Below, in pieces: positions 17,563-27,525 of a stretch of 64,000 bases of DNA; position 1 is the first letter of the stretch; each line of letters begins with the position of its first letter. The stretch comes from Acidobacteriota bacterium (GTDB lineage Bacteria; Acidobacteriota; Terriglobia; Acidiferrales; UBA7541). The translations under genes were made by a program, and so were the position numbers. The notes beneath the pieces are model-generated. The model was given only the letters and a program-made list of their open reading frames with translations, searched no databases and was not told the DNA's origin. The DNA lies in the NCBI GenBank assembly GCA_003166795.1, contig PMUS01000014.1, positions 1 through 64,000 of the forward strand, in the 5' to 3' direction.

Positions 17563-20466
17563 CTAGAATGTGCGGCTCACCGCAAACCGCAGCGTCGTCC
17601 TCGGCTCGAACAGACCCGGCGGGATTGTTTGCGAGGATCGCGTCTGGTCCAGGAAACTTTGCAGCGACGGCACGATCTCCGTGTCGTAGACGCCCAATTG
17701 CTTCAAACTTTCTCTCTCGGCCGGTGGGACGAAATAGGCCCCTAGCGGCGGCGTAATTGTCTGATCCAAGCGCAGGTAATTGTACGCGTAATAGATGCGG
17801 AACGGCGCCTGGATGATGGGAATCTGGATGTCGATCTCGATTCCCGCTGAGGTGTGCGGCCTGAACTCGGTGCCGGGAGCGATGGGCAAATTATTGGGAA
17901 TGTTCACGCACGGAGCGCCAAGCGGCTGGCACGGAAAATCCGGGTTCGGGTACTGTTGCCGCAACGAGGCGATCGCGGAAGGATCGAGTTGGAGTTGCGA
18001 TTTACGCAGGATACCGTTCACGCCAAGATCGTTAAACAGAGTCAGCGTAACGTAAGAGCCCACAATCGGAATCCGGTATTCCACGTTTGCCACACCCTTG
18101 AGGTCGCCGCCCGGACGGGTCGGAACAAACTCCAAAACGTTGACCGGTATCGTCTCCTGTATCGGAACTCCCTGCGAATTCAGATTGTGCGGATTGATGA
18201 AAGTGATGTTGGTGGTCGTCGAAAACGGAATAAATACGAAAGGCGAAATCGTATAAAAGTCGAAGCCCCGGACGTCTTGTTCTCCGCCCGCATAGAACCG
18301 GGTATTCGGAGGCACTTCCTTTCCGCCATAGCCCGTGATCATGCTCCCGTTGAAATGAAGGGCGATAGTGTTGCGGTGGTGATGGTTCGGATGAAAATAC
18401 GACATGTCGAATACGTTGCTGATCGTATTGACGTTTCCTCCCAGCGGGCCGCCCACCACGCTTGCTCCGTACGAGAAGCTTTTTCCGTGGGTCGGATTGA
18501 TGGGGCTATCCACGGTGTTGTACGTGAGCGTCGGCGAAATCTGACTCTGGCGGATGCCCTGAAGCGCCGAGGGCCCGGCCAGGCTCGTAAACTTGGTGAA
18601 TTCGAACAACAGAGTCGCCGACTGGCTGAACGGAGTGATATCCGTGGTGGACCAACCGTAACTGATGCCCAGGCGCGTGAACGACAACCTGCGCAGCGGA
18701 TAGCTGGCGAAAATCGTGAATCCCTTCGAGTCCGTATTGTAGTTTTCCTGTAGGGCGGGATCGATCGCCACCTGCTGCCCCAACAAAATGCCTTCCTGGC
18801 GCGCGGTGTTGTAGTCGTACTTTTGCGAGAAAATAGTGAATCCAGTGGCGATGGGACGGTCGAATAGATACGGCTCCGTGAACCCGAAGTTGATGCTCCG
18901 CTGGATATCGCCGATCTGCGCCGAAAGAGTCAGCGTCTCGCCCAGCCCGAGGAAATTGTTCGTCTGGTACGAAAACCCGACGAAGGCGCCTTGGAGCCCG
19001 CTGACGCCGCCTGAGAAACTGACCGACTGCTTGCCCTTCTCCTTCACCTTCAGCTTGATGTCCACCGTGCCGGCCTTCACATTTTTCTTCAGCTCCGCGT
19101 TTTCGGGCTTGATCGGCTCGAAATATCCGAGCTGATTCAGTCGCAGCAGGCTCAACTCCCAGTAACGGTTGTTGAAGACCTGACCTTCGTCCAGCAGCAA
19201 CTGGCGGCGGATGACCTTGTCGCGCGTCGTCGTGTTGCCCGAGAATTCGATGCGCCGCACGAAGAACTGCTTTTGCTGATCGAACACGAGCGTCAGATTC
19301 ACGACTTTCTTTGCCTCATTCACATCGAAATCAGGCTCGGCCGAAAAGTCGATGTAACCGTATTGGCCGTACAGCTTCGTGAAGCTCTCGAGCGATTTAC
19401 GGACCTTGTCAGCGTCGAAAATGTCGCCTTCCTTCAGCGGAAACGCTCGCGCCAGCAGCTCCGACTTGAAAATCAGTCCCTGGTCCGGGTCGGAGCTGCG
19501 GAAAGCGAGCTTGCCCATGTGGAATTGCTCGCCCTCCTCGACGGAAATCACGATGTTGGTTTGCTTCCCGTGCCGGTTGCCGATGATCGGCATCCCGCCG
19601 TTGACATCCACTGTCTTCATTTCCTTCGCGTCCACCACAACCTTGAAAAAGCCGTGATCCTGGTACAGGCCCCGGACGCCCACTTCGAGATCCTCATCCA
19701 GCTTCGGCTGATCGAACGTCTTGCTCATCACCGGAATGTAAGTGATGCCGAGCGGAATGCCGTACGGCCGGTCATTCTTCATCGTGCGGATGATTTTCCT
19801 GGCCGAGAATGCCTTGTTTCCCACCACCGTGATCGTCCCGACTTTCACCTTCGGGCCTTCGTCAATATTGAAGATCAGCTTCACGGCGTTCGATGCGGCG
19901 ATGCGCTCATAGGTGGGTTTTACGGTCGCGAACTGGTGGCCGTGCGCCGCCAGCAGGCTCTTGATTACGACTTCGGCGCGCTTGATCTTCGTCGGGTCGA
20001 ACTGACTTTCCACGCTGAGCCCGACTTTCTTTTCCTTAAAGGCATCGAGGATGTCGGACTCCGTGATCGATTTGTTCCCCTTGTATTCGATCCGGCGGAT
20101 GATCGGCCGTTCCTTCACGTGAAAGATGACGATTTTCCCGTTCGGAGTCTGAGGATCATCCTCCACCTCCAGGGTGATGTCCTCGAAAAACTGCGTGTTC
20201 CACAACGCCTGAAAATCGCGATGCAGTCCTTCGGGGCTGTAGGGATCGCCCTCGCGTGAGAAAATGCGCGCCTTCAGCGTGTCGCGCTGGACCCGGCGAT
20301 TACCCTCAAATTCGATGCGAGAAATGATGAATTGCGGTCCGCCAGGCTCTTGCGCCTGTTGAGCCCAAAGGGATTGACTGAGAGCGAGGGGTAGCAAGCA
20401 CACAACGGCCAGAATTCCACATGCGCAAACAGAAAGTTTCCTGCTGGCGGCCAAGGTTCTGGTCAA
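17563..20466 (-). CDS. bamA: outer-membrane protein assembly factor BamA
   Basis: A 967-residue Omp85 protein: signal peptide (to about residue 36), serial POTRA domains (about 48-440) with repeated strand patterns such as RRIEYKGNKSITESDI and RRIEFSGNTTTRDKVI, and a C-terminal 16-strand barrel. The lid-loop motif VRGF is present in AGGEQDVRGF near residue 730 and the protein ends in Phe (AVSRTF). It inserts beta-barrel proteins in the outer membrane. It is longer than E. coli BamA (about 810), mainly through barrel loops. Only TTG codons (20466 or 20454) are available as starts; no ATG or GTG lies near the signal peptide. Confidence 0.95.
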   Translation of the reverse strand: MTRTLAASRKLSVCACGILAVVCLLPLALSQSLWAQQAQEPGGPQFIISRIEFEGNRRVQRDTLKARIFSREGDPYSPEGLHRDFQALWNTQFFEDITLEVEDDPQTPNGKIVIFHVKERPIIRRIEYKGNKSITESDILDAFKEKKVGLSVESQFDPTKIKRAEVVIKSLLAAHGHQFATVKPTYERIAASNAVKLIFNIDEGPKVKVGTITVVGNKAFSARKIIRTMKNDRPYGIPLGITYIPVMSKTFDQPKLDEDLEVGVRGLYQDHGFFKVVVDAKEMKTVDVNGGMPIIGNRHGKQTNIVISVEEGEQFHMGKLAFRSSDPDQGLIFKSELLARAFPLKEGDIFDADKVRKSLESFTKLYGQYGYIDFSAEPDFDVNEAKKVVNLTLVFDQQKQFFVRRIEFSGNTTTRDKVIRRQLLLDEGQVFNNRYWELSLLRLNQLGYFEPIKPENAELKKNVKAGTVDIKLKVKEKGKQSVSFSGGVSGLQGAFVGFSYQTNNFLGLGETLTLSAQIGDIQRSINFGFTEPYLFDRPIATGFTIFSQKYDYNTARQEGILLGQQVAIDPALQENYNTDSKGFTIFASYPLRRLSFTRLGISYGWSTTDITPFSQSATLLFEFTKFTSLAGPSALQGIRQSQISPTLTYNTVDSPINPTHGKSFSYGASVVGGPLGGNVNTISNVFDMSYFHPNHHHRNTIALHFNGSMITGYGGKEVPPNTRFYAGGEQDVRGFDFYTISPFVFIPFSTTTNITFINPHNLNSQGVPIQETIPVNVLEFVPTRPGGDLKGVANVEYRIPIVGSYVTLTLFNDLGVNGILRKSQLQLDPSAIASLRQQYPNPDFPCQPLGAPCVNIPNNLPIAPGTEFRPHTSAGIEIDIQIPIIQAPFRIYYAYNYLRLDQTITPPLGAYFVPPAERESLKQLGVYDTEIVPSLQSFLDQTRSSQTIPPGLFEPRTTLRFAVSRTF

Positions 20467-20541
20467 GGCCGCGGTACCCCGCCCAAGATTTTTTGCTCCC
20501 CCGCCGGACGTGTTTTAATCCAGCTCGCGCGTGTAGGATTC

Positions 20542-22968
20542 CTAGTGGGCCACCGGGGTTGCTTCCACCACGGGACGGAACGCGAGGCCTTCGCCGGAGA
20601 GAAAAACTTCCAGCGTCGCCGGCATCTGCAATCCGCCCTGAATGAGAGCTTCCGAAAGTGGGTCTTCGACGTACTTCTGCAACGCGCGCCGGAGCGGCCG
20701 CGCGCCGTAATTCCGATCGCCGCAGGTCTTCTCGAGAATCCATTGGCGCGCCTCGGGTGTCATGGCGATCTGCACCTGGCGATGAACCAGCGTCTCGTTG
20801 ATCTGTCCGACGAGCAGGTCGATGATCAGCAGCAGATCCTCGTCCGTCAGCGAATCGAACAGGATTACCTCGTCCAACCGGTTCAGAAACTCCGGATTGA
20901 ACACACGCTTGACCTCGCTCATCACCATGTCGTCCTGGCTCTTCGCCTGCGCGACTTCGTCCGACGACTGGAACCCAAGCCCGGACTGTTTCTGTAACTG
21001 CCGCGCGCCCAGATTCGAGGTCAGGATGATGATGGTGTTGCGGAAGTCAACCGTGTTGCCCAGCCCATCGGTCAGCTGGCCGTCCTCAAAAACCTGCAAA
21101 AGAATGTTATACACATCCGGATGCGCCTTCTCGATTTCGTCGAGCAGGATCACCGAATACGGCGTGCGCCGCACGCGCTCGGTCAGTTGCCCGCCCTCTT
21201 CGTAACCCACGTATCCCGGAGGCGCGCCGATCAATTTCGATACGGAATGCTTTTCCATGTATTCGGACATGTCGAAACGAATCAGCGATTTTTCGCTGCC
21301 AAACAAGAACTCGCCCAGCCTGCGCGCCACTTCGGTTTTGCCCACGCCGGTCGGACCCAGGAACAGGAAGCAGCCAACCGGACGGCCCGGAGCTTTCAAG
21401 CCGGCGCGACTGCGCCGAATAGCCCGCGCCAGCGATGTAATCGCCTTTTCCTGGCTGATGATTCGACGATGCAGTTCTTGTTCGATTCGCAGCAGCTTCT
21501 GCTGCTCGTCTTCCTTGATTGAAGTCACGGTGACGCCGGTCCAGCGCGCCACGACATCTTCGATATCCTCGCGCGTGACCACGCCAGTCGAGGAATCATC
21601 GATCTTGAGCTTCTCGCGCAGCACTCTGAGGTGTTCCTTTTCCTTGCGCTCTTCCTCCGAGTAGAACCGCGCCTTTTCAAACTCGTGGTTCGCGATCGCG
21701 GTTTCCATCCGGTGCGTGATAAACTTCACGCGCTTCTGCACTTCGGAAACTTCGTCGGGAAGCATCGCCTGGCGGAGCTTCACGCGCGCGCCGGCTTCGT
21801 CGAGCAGGTCAATTGCCTTGTCCGGCAGGAAGCGGTCCGGGATGTACCGATTCGAGAGATACACTGCGTAGCGGATGGCTTCTTCCGTATAGCTGACCGC
21901 ATGAAATTTTTCGTAGCGGTCGCGGACGCCCTGCAGCACGCGAATCGTTTCGTCTTCGTTCGGCGCCGAGACTTTCACAGCCTGGAACCGCCGCTCGAGC
22001 GACCGGTCTTTTTCGACCGACTTGCGGTATTCGCCCGGCGTCGTCGCGCCGATGCACTGAATTTCGCCGCGGCTTAGCGCGGGCTTCAGAATGTTGGCGG
22101 CGTCGAGCGATCCTTCGGCCGATCCAGCTCCCACCAGCGTGTGCAATTCGTCGATAAACACGATGGCGTTCTGACTCTCCATCAATTCCTTCATGATGGT
22201 CTTGAGCCGCTCCTCGAATTGCCCGCGGTATTTGGTGCCGGCCACGATGAGTGAAAGGTCGAGCGATAGAATGCGCTTGTCCGCCAGAAACGGAGGCACG
22301 TCGCCGTCAGCGATGCGCTGCGCCAGGCCTTCGACAATTGCCGTTTTGCCCACGCCTGGTTCGCCTATCAGCACGGGATTGTTCTTCGTACGGCGGCAGA
22401 GGATTTGTATCGCGCGTTCCAGCTCGCGATCCCGGCCCACGAGCGGGTCGAGTTGTCCTTCCATCGCCGCCTGCGTCAAATCGCGGCTGAATTCAGCGAG
22501 CAACGAAGCTTCTTTTGGCCGGTTCACAGGCACCTTCTCTCCCGCGCTGCGCGCCATTTCCTCGCGCACAGTGGAGAGCCGCAATCCCCGCTCCAGCAGG
22601 ATTTCGGCTCCAAAGGATTTTTCTTCCCGCAACACCCCCAGAAGCAGGTGTTCCGTTCCGACGTGTTTGTGCCCAAGCCGTTCAGCTTCTTCCGCGGCGT
22701 AGTTGAGGATGCGCTTGCATTCCTGACTGAGAGGGACTTCCACCGAAGTCGAAATGCGCTCGCGCACGGTGATGCGCGATTCAATTTCCTTGCGTATGGA
22801 TTCGATCGAGCCGTGAGTGCGCAGGAAACGGTTTGCCAGCGCTTTGTCCTCGCGCAGCAGACCGAGCAGCAGGTGTTCCGTCTCGATGTACGGGCTTCCG
22901 TACTGGCTCGCCTCGTATCGTGCGAAAAATATTACCCGCCGTGCCTTCTCTGTGTAGCGTTCAAACAA
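20542..22968 (-). CDS. clpC: ClpC-type AAA+ unfoldase
   Basis: An 808-residue Hsp100 protein. Two Clp-N repeats (1-140), first AAA+ module with Walker A GEPGVGKT (202-209), a UVR/M-domain ([19 protein letters not shown], about 430), then a second AAA+ module with GPTGVGKT and the C-terminal D2-small domain. With ClpP it would unfold and degrade proteins; no clpP, ctsR or mcsB lies here. The start is TTG in a context ([12 protein letters not shown]) that matches the ClpC N-terminus exactly. It begins 3 bases after lolD ends, within an envelope operon. Confidence 0.95.
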   Translation of the reverse strand: MFERYTEKARRVIFFARYEASQYGSPYIETEHLLLGLLREDKALANRFLRTHGSIESIRKEIESRITVRERISTSVEVPLSQECKRILNYAAEEAERLGHKHVGTEHLLLGVLREEKSFGAEILLERGLRLSTVREEMARSAGEKVPVNRPKEASLLAEFSRDLTQAAMEGQLDPLVGRDRELERAIQILCRRTKNNPVLIGEPGVGKTAIVEGLAQRIADGDVPPFLADKRILSLDLSLIVAGTKYRGQFEERLKTIMKELMESQNAIVFIDELHTLVGAGSAEGSLDAANILKPALSRGEIQCIGATTPGEYRKSVEKDRSLERRFQAVKVSAPNEDETIRVLQGVRDRYEKFHAVSYTEEAIRYAVYLSNRYIPDRFLPDKAIDLLDEAGARVKLRQAMLPDEVSEVQKRVKFITHRMETAIANHEFEKARFYSEEERKEKEHLRVLREKLKIDDSSTGVVTREDIEDVVARWTGVTVTSIKEDEQQKLLRIEQELHRRIISQEKAITSLARAIRRSRAGLKAPGRPVGCFLFLGPTGVGKTEVARRLGEFLFGSEKSLIRFDMSEYMEKHSVSKLIGAPPGYVGYEEGGQLTERVRRTPYSVILLDEIEKAHPDVYNILLQVFEDGQLTDGLGNTVDFRNTIIILTSNLGARQLQKQSGLGFQSSDEVAQAKSQDDMVMSEVKRVFNPEFLNRLDEVILFDSLTDEDLLLIIDLLVGQINETLVHRQVQIAMTPEARQWILEKTCGDRNYGARPLRRALQKYVEDPLSEALIQGGLQMPATLEVFLSGEGLAFRPVVEATPVAH

Positions 22969-22971
22969 GGG

Positions 22972-23790
22972 TCACCCACGCTCTCCCGGGGTCCGTACCC
23001 CAGCGCTCGCCGGTCGCGTCGCATGACCCGCGACGCCGGCAAGCACTTCTGCGCTCGGAGCCAGTTTCCCATGTTCCAGGGCCAGAACACGGTCCGTGCG
23101 CTGCGCTAAACTCAAATTATGTGTGGCCAGAATCGAAGTCAGGTGGTGGGTCCGGTGGAGGCGCTCGATCAGTTCGAAAATTGCTTCCGCGCTCCGTTCA
23201 TCCAGGTCCCCTGTCGGTTCGTCCGCCAAAAGCAACACGGGCTGATTCACCAACGCCCGCGCGATTGCCACGCGCTGCTGTTCGCCACCGGAAAGTTCTC
23301 CCGCACGCTGCCTCGCGCGATCGGCCAGTCCAACTTCTCCCAGCCAATCCCCTGCCGCGCGGAGCGCCTGACTCAGCGCCTGTCCTCGAACCAGCAACGG
23401 CATCGCCACATTTTCCGCAGCCGTGAAATCCGGCAGCAGATGATGCCGCTGCCACACGAAACCCACGGCCCGGTTGCGATACTCGGCCAGTTCCACCTCT
23501 TCAAGCGAACAAAGTAATTTCGCGCCGAAGTATACTTCACCGTTCGTTGGAGTGTCCAGCGCGGCCAGCAAATGCAAGAGCGTGCTTTTCCCGGCTCCGG
23601 AAGGTCCGACGATCGCGATCATCTCGCCGCGGTCAACCGAAAAATCAATTCCGTCGAGCGGCGCGATTTCCAGGGTGCCAGAGTAGAAGATTTTGCGAAG
23701 GTTTTCCGTGCGCAGGATCTGCCCAGAGTTTGCGACGGCCCTATTGGGGGAGTCGTCTAACGCTACACCCGTGGCTGCCTGCCTATTCAT
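22972..23790 (-). CDS. lolD: lipoprotein-release ABC ATPase LolD
   Basis: A 272-residue ATPase of the MacB/LolD group: Walker A GPSGAGKST, Q-loop (VWQRHHLLPDFTAAENV), signature LSGGEQQRVAIARAL, Walker B LLLADEPTGDLD and the H-loop LATHN. It should power extraction of lipoproteins from the inner membrane together with the permease at 24616-25842. The N-terminus is about 27 residues longer than typical and the C-terminal 30 residues are low-complexity. A toxin-antitoxin pair separates it from its permease gene. Confidence 0.9.
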   Translation of the reverse strand: MNRQAATGVALDDSPNRAVANSGQILRTENLRKIFYSGTLEIAPLDGIDFSVDRGEMIAIVGPSGAGKSTLLHLLAALDTPTNGEVYFGAKLLCSLEEVELAEYRNRAVGFVWQRHHLLPDFTAAENVAMPLLVRGQALSQALRAAGDWLGEVGLADRARQRAGELSGGEQQRVAIARALVNQPVLLLADEPTGDLDERSAEAIFELIERLHRTHHLTSILATHNLSLAQRTDRVLALEHGKLAPSAEVLAGVAGHATRPASAGVRTPGERG

Positions 23791-24094
23791 GGCCTGCCAT
23801 ACCTCACCACACTTTAGATGCCGAACTCCGCGATCCGTATGTCCTTTTCTTACATGCAGCTAGTTCGCCGGGAAGGGGCCCGTGGCTCAATTCCTTCCAC
23901 ACATATCCCTCGCTCTTCCCTCTTGTGTCCAGCACAAGTGCCAATTTGTGACTATACCCCCGGCCGGTTTTGATCTTAGCACGCGAGCCGTCCCGGAGAC
24001 GAACGCAAACAGCGCTCAAGATTTGAATGCAAATTATTCGCGGCGCGACACGTGGGGATATGCCGCCGTCTACCGCGGCACGCATTTTGCGGGT
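23791..24094. other. intergenic stretch between toxin gene and lolD
   Basis: About 300 bases without a convincing gene. A 93-codon frame on the minus strand has no recognisable features. The segment could supply a separate lolD promoter now that the toxin-antitoxin pair lies between lolD and the permease gene; I see no clear -35/-10 pair. Confidence 0.4.
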
Positions 24095-24355
24095 TTACCG
24101 ATACACTTCGCGGCGATGACCTATTTTTATGATTTCGACCGTTCGTTCATTGTCGTCCACCGTGTAAAGAATGCGGTAATCGCCTTGGCGGATGCGGTAA
24201 GCGTCATCTCCAAAAAGCCGTTCGCAGCCGGGAGGTCGAGGATCGGTCGCAAGACTGCTGATCTTCCGCACAATTCGGCGGAGGTCAGTCTTCGGAATGC
24301 CAGGAAGTTCTTTCTCGGCGCTGCGCTTGATCCGCAGACTATATAAGGCGGGCAC
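24095..24355 (-). CDS. RelE/ParE-family toxin
   Basis: An 86-residue protein with the RelE fold pattern: YSLRIKRSAEKELPGIPK, then GCERLFGDDAYRIRQGDYRILYTVDD and VEIIKIGHRREVYR. The RIRQGDYRILY core and the terminal GHRREVYR are characteristic of RelE-type mRNA interferases. It starts at GTG and overlaps the upstream antitoxin gene by 17 bases. Whether it cleaves mRNA or poisons gyrase (ParE-like) cannot be told; RelE-type is favoured by the terminal basic H-R-R-x-x-Y. Confidence 0.88.
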   Translation of the reverse strand: MPALYSLRIKRSAEKELPGIPKTDLRRIVRKISSLATDPRPPGCERLFGDDAYRIRQGDYRILYTVDDNERTVEIIKIGHRREVYR

Positions 24356-24560
24356 TTCTTAACTCACGCAAGACCGTTGCGAAGGCTCGGCTCGGTTCTT
24401 TTGCCCTGCGGCGATACGCAGCTTCGTCCGATGCATCCTCCCGGAGCGCCAATTGCACGGCTTCGTTCACCAACTCGGAAAAACCCCGGTCGGTCGTCGC
24501 CGCTTTTACCTTAAGCGCCCTGTAAAGCTTTGGCGCGAAATAGACAGTTGTCCGCTGCAT
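24339..24560 (-). CDS. ribbon-helix-helix (CopG-like) antitoxin
   Basis: A 73-residue protein beginning RTTVYFAPKLYRALKVKAATTDRGFSELV, a typical ribbon-helix-helix DNA-binding start, with a C-terminal region that probably wraps the toxin. Overlap with the downstream toxin gene implies coupled translation and autoregulation. The pair sits between the lolC-type and lolD genes, 55 bases downstream of the former. Confidence 0.82.
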   Translation of the reverse strand: MQRTTVYFAPKLYRALKVKAATTDRGFSELVNEAVQLALREDASDEAAYRRRAKEPSRAFATVLRELRSARLI

Positions 24561-24615
24561 GTGGGCTAACGTCCCGGTCAGAATGACATTTTAATGCTAA
24601 GGTGTCAAGAAACCG

Positions 24616-25842
24616 CTATTCAAACCGCAGAATCTCCACCGGCAGGATGCGGGCCGCCGCGCGGGCGGGAACAATTGTTGCAGCCACGCTGATCGCCAGC
24701 GCCGCCGCCGCGATCCAAATCGCGTCAAAACCATTTCCATGGAACGGCACGTAGGGAATCGCGTAGATTTCCGGATTCAACGGAATTAACTGCCACCGGT
24801 CCGCGATCCACGCAAAACCGTAGCCGGCCGCCAAACCCGCTGCCGTCCCCGCGACGCTGACGGCCAGCCCCTGCAAAACAAAAATCCGGCGTATCTGACG
24901 CCGGCGCGTGCCCAGCGCCATCAGCACGGCGATGTCCCGCGCCCGCTCGGTGACCGTCATCGTCAGCACGACCAGGATATTCAGCCCGGCGACGAATGTG
25001 ATCAGTCCGATGAAGAGCGCCGTCACCAGTTTCTCCAGGCTCAGCGCGCGGAATAGCGCGCGGTTCTCATCCATCCATGTCGTAGCCGTGAAGCCTGGGC
25101 CAGCGCGCCGCACCAGGTCTCCCGCCACGGCGCTCGCATCGTCCAACTTCGCCACGCGCACCTCCAGCAGGCTTACCACGTCTCCCACTCCCGCCAGCCC
25201 CTGCGCCGACTCGAGCGTCACGAACGCCCAGTTCGCGTCGTAGTCGTAGAAGCCCGAATCGTAAATCCCCGTAACGCGAAATCGCCGCGAGCGCGGCAGC
25301 ATCCCGAACGGCGTCAGGTTTCCTTGCGGGCTGGTCAGTGAGACGTAGTCACCGACGGAGATTTTCAATTCGTCGGCCATGATGCGGCCCACCAGCAATG
25401 CGGGAATACCGTCTGCGTCCGGGGAAAAATTGTCTACTCCGGCGACGATGTTGCGCAGCGCCCCACTAGCCTTTCGTTCGAGGTCCGGGTCCACTCCCTT
25501 AAGCACGACCCCGCGCGCGCGCCCGCCGCAGGAGAGCAAGACCGTGTTATAGATCGCCGGCTCGATCGAGCGAACACCGGGCGCGCCGCTCAATTGCGCC
25601 ATTAGGTCGCGATAGTCGTGGATTCCGTCGGGGCCGATCGGCTTCAGGTTCACGTGTGCAGTGACACTTAACAAGCGGTCGCGAATGGCCTGCCGAAAAC
25701 CGGTGTTCATGGACAGCGCGATCACCAGCGTCGTCACGCCCGCGGCTACGCCGATTACCGCCAGCAACGTGACGAGCCGCAGCACCGCCGGCCGGTTCGG
25801 CGAGCGCAAATACCGCAGCGCCACCAGCCATTCAAATGTCAT
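24616..25842 (-). CDS. lolC: lipoprotein-releasing permease, LolC/LolE family
   Basis: A 408-residue MacB-type permease: N-terminal helix after EWLVALRYLRS, a large periplasmic domain (about 45-265) and three C-terminal helices with the conserved GTRRRQIRRIFVLQG coupling segment. Only one such gene is present, so it may act as a homodimer with LolD (LolF-like) in place of a LolC/LolE pair. Its ATG overlaps the lysS stop (ATGA). Confidence 0.9.
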   Translation of the reverse strand: MTFEWLVALRYLRSPNRPAVLRLVTLLAVIGVAAGVTTLVIALSMNTGFRQAIRDRLLSVTAHVNLKPIGPDGIHDYRDLMAQLSGAPGVRSIEPAIYNTVLLSCGGRARGVVLKGVDPDLERKASGALRNIVAGVDNFSPDADGIPALLVGRIMADELKISVGDYVSLTSPQGNLTPFGMLPRSRRFRVTGIYDSGFYDYDANWAFVTLESAQGLAGVGDVVSLLEVRVAKLDDASAVAGDLVRRAGPGFTATTWMDENRALFRALSLEKLVTALFIGLITFVAGLNILVVLTMTVTERARDIAVLMALGTRRRQIRRIFVLQGLAVSVAGTAAGLAAGYGFAWIADRWQLIPLNPEIYAIPYVPFHGNGFDAIWIAAAALAISVAATIVPARAAARILPVEILRFE

Positions 25843-27404
25843 TTCGGTCCTTCGGCAGCATCAGGAGGCGCCGCGTCCGGCGCGTCCGCGCCGCGCAGAA
25901 GCGGAAACAGAATCACCTCGCGAATCGCATGGGAATCCGTCAGCAACATCACCAGCCGGTCGATTCCAATACCCTCGCCGGCGGTCGGGGGCAGGCCATG
26001 GCTGAGCGCGCGTATGTAATCGATGTCCACTTCTTTCGGCATGTCCTGCCCGCCTTTTTCCACCTGCGCGCGGAAACGCCGCTCTTGATCGACAGGATCG
26101 TTCAGCTCGGAGAAGCCGTTCGCTATCTCCATACCCGCAATGAATAGCTCGAAGCGCTCGGTAAGCGAGGGGTCATCGGGCTTCTGCTTCGAGAGCGGCG
26201 ATATTCCCGTGGGAAAGTCATATATGAATGTAGGCTGCGTCAGATGTCCCTCAGCGATCACCTCAAAGAGTTCCCCGGTTAACTCGCCGTCGGTTCGTTT
26301 TTCAACAGCGGCGATTGGCTCGGCGCTCGAGGAATGCGCATATGCGTTGTAGCGCTCAGCCACGCCGCGCGGACCGCCGCTCTGCGCCATCTCCGCCGCG
26401 TTGGGCGCCGCGCCCGCCGCGGCAGGCCAAAATTTGCAGATCGCATCGCGCATCGAAAGCCGCTCGAAACGGCCGAAGTCGAGTTCGTTTTCACCGTATT
26501 TGATCTTCGTGCCGCCGCAGACTTTTTCCGCCAGCCCGCGGAATAGCTCCTCGGTTAGATCCATGAGATCGAGTGAATTGCTGTACGCCTGGTAGAACTC
26601 GAGCATCGTGAACTCGGGCTGGTGTATCGCGTCAATCCCTTCGTTGCGAAAGTTGCGATTGATCTCGTACACGCGGTCGAGCCCGCCCACCACTAGCCTC
26701 TTCAAATAAAGTTCCGGCGCGATGCGCAAATACAAATCCATATCAAATGTATTGTGGTGCGTGACAAACGGCCGCGCCGTCGCGCCTCCCAGTATCGGAT
26801 GCATCATCGGCGTCTCGACTTCCGCGTAGCCGCGCTCGTCGAAAAAGCGGCGCAACTCCCGCACGATTTGCGCGCGCCGCAGGAAAATTTCCCGGGCGCG
26901 CTCGTTTACGATCAGGTCCAGGTACCGCCGGCGATAGCGCATCTCCACGTCCGCCAGCCCGTGCCATTTCTCGGGAAGCGGCAGCAGCGCCTTGGTTAAG
27001 AGTCCGATCTTCTCGACTCGCACCGTCAACTCGGCCGTTTTCGTGCGGAATAGCTCGCCGGAAACTCCGATGATGTCGCCTAAATCAAGGAGCTGGAATA
27101 GCTTGAACGCCTGCTCGCCCACCACGTCCAGCCGTATGTATATCTGGAGGCGACCGCCATCGCCAGCCAGGTGCGCGAAGGCGGCTTTCCCGTGCGGACG
27201 GAGCGCCACAATGCGGCCCGCCGTGCGCACCGTCGCGCGCTCCGCCGTCAGCTCCTCCGCCGTGCGGCTTGCGAATTGTTCGGTGATCTGCCTCGGCGTG
27301 TGCGTGTAATCAAATCTGTGCGGGTAGGGCGAATGGCCCAGGGACTCAATTTCGCTCAGCTTTTTTCGGCGTTGCAGGAACTGATCGAGCGGTTCAAATT
27401 CCAA
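25839..27404 (-). CDS. lysS: lysyl-tRNA synthetase, class II
   Basis: With the start at TTG 27404 the protein has 521 residues: an N-terminal helix (DQFLQRRKKLSEIESLG), OB-fold anticodon domain, then class II motifs 1 (FFDERGYAEVETPMM), 2 (YEINRNFRNEGIDAIHQPEFTMLE) and 3 (GEGIGIDRLVMLL). It charges tRNA-Lys. The frame extends to 27542, but GAAAGGA lies eight bases before TTG 27404 and a TATACT -10-like box lies at 27451-27456, downstream of the longer start. It appears to be the first gene of the minus-strand block. Confidence 0.93.
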   Translation of the reverse strand: MEFEPLDQFLQRRKKLSEIESLGHSPYPHRFDYTHTPRQITEQFASRTAEELTAERATVRTAGRIVALRPHGKAAFAHLAGDGGRLQIYIRLDVVGEQAFKLFQLLDLGDIIGVSGELFRTKTAELTVRVEKIGLLTKALLPLPEKWHGLADVEMRYRRRYLDLIVNERAREIFLRRAQIVRELRRFFDERGYAEVETPMMHPILGGATARPFVTHHNTFDMDLYLRIAPELYLKRLVVGGLDRVYEINRNFRNEGIDAIHQPEFTMLEFYQAYSNSLDLMDLTEELFRGLAEKVCGGTKIKYGENELDFGRFERLSMRDAICKFWPAAAGAAPNAAEMAQSGGPRGVAERYNAYAHSSSAEPIAAVEKRTDGELTGELFEVIAEGHLTQPTFIYDFPTGISPLSKQKPDDPSLTERFELFIAGMEIANGFSELNDPVDQERRFRAQVEKGGQDMPKEVDIDYIRALSHGLPPTAGEGIGIDRLVMLLTDSHAIREVILFPLLRGADAPDAAPPDAAEGPK

Positions 27405-27450
27405 CGGGACGATCCTTTCAAGCGCGAGGCCTCTGCGAAGAATCGGCGAA

Positions 27451-27456
27451 AGTATA
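27451..27456 (-). promoter_or_regulatory. candidate -10 box for lysS operon
   Basis: TATACT on the minus strand, 46 bases before the TTG start. No good -35 hexamer is present at 16-18 bp. It would initiate around 27444, which supports the shorter LysS. Confidence 0.4.
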
Positions 27457-27497
27457 TAACAGGAAACGCTCGGAAACCGCTTCCTCGAAAACCGATG

Positions 27498-27503
27498 TAT
27501 AAT
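27498..27503 (+). promoter_or_regulatory. candidate -10 box for the divergent gene
   Basis: TATAAT preceded directly by TG, 23 bases before the GTG at 27526. The -35 region is weak. With the lysS box it forms a compact divergent promoter pair. Confidence 0.45.
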
Positions 27504-27525
27504 CCGGACGTCTTCGGGGGTAGGT

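Noticed and set aside
19273-20259. 328-codon frame opposite bamA
   Set aside because: Antisense shadow caused by GC-rich codon bias; BamA motifs on the minus strand are decisive.
23804-24085. 93-codon minus-strand frame between toxin gene and lolD
   Set aside because: No ribosome-binding site or recognisable features; probably chance.
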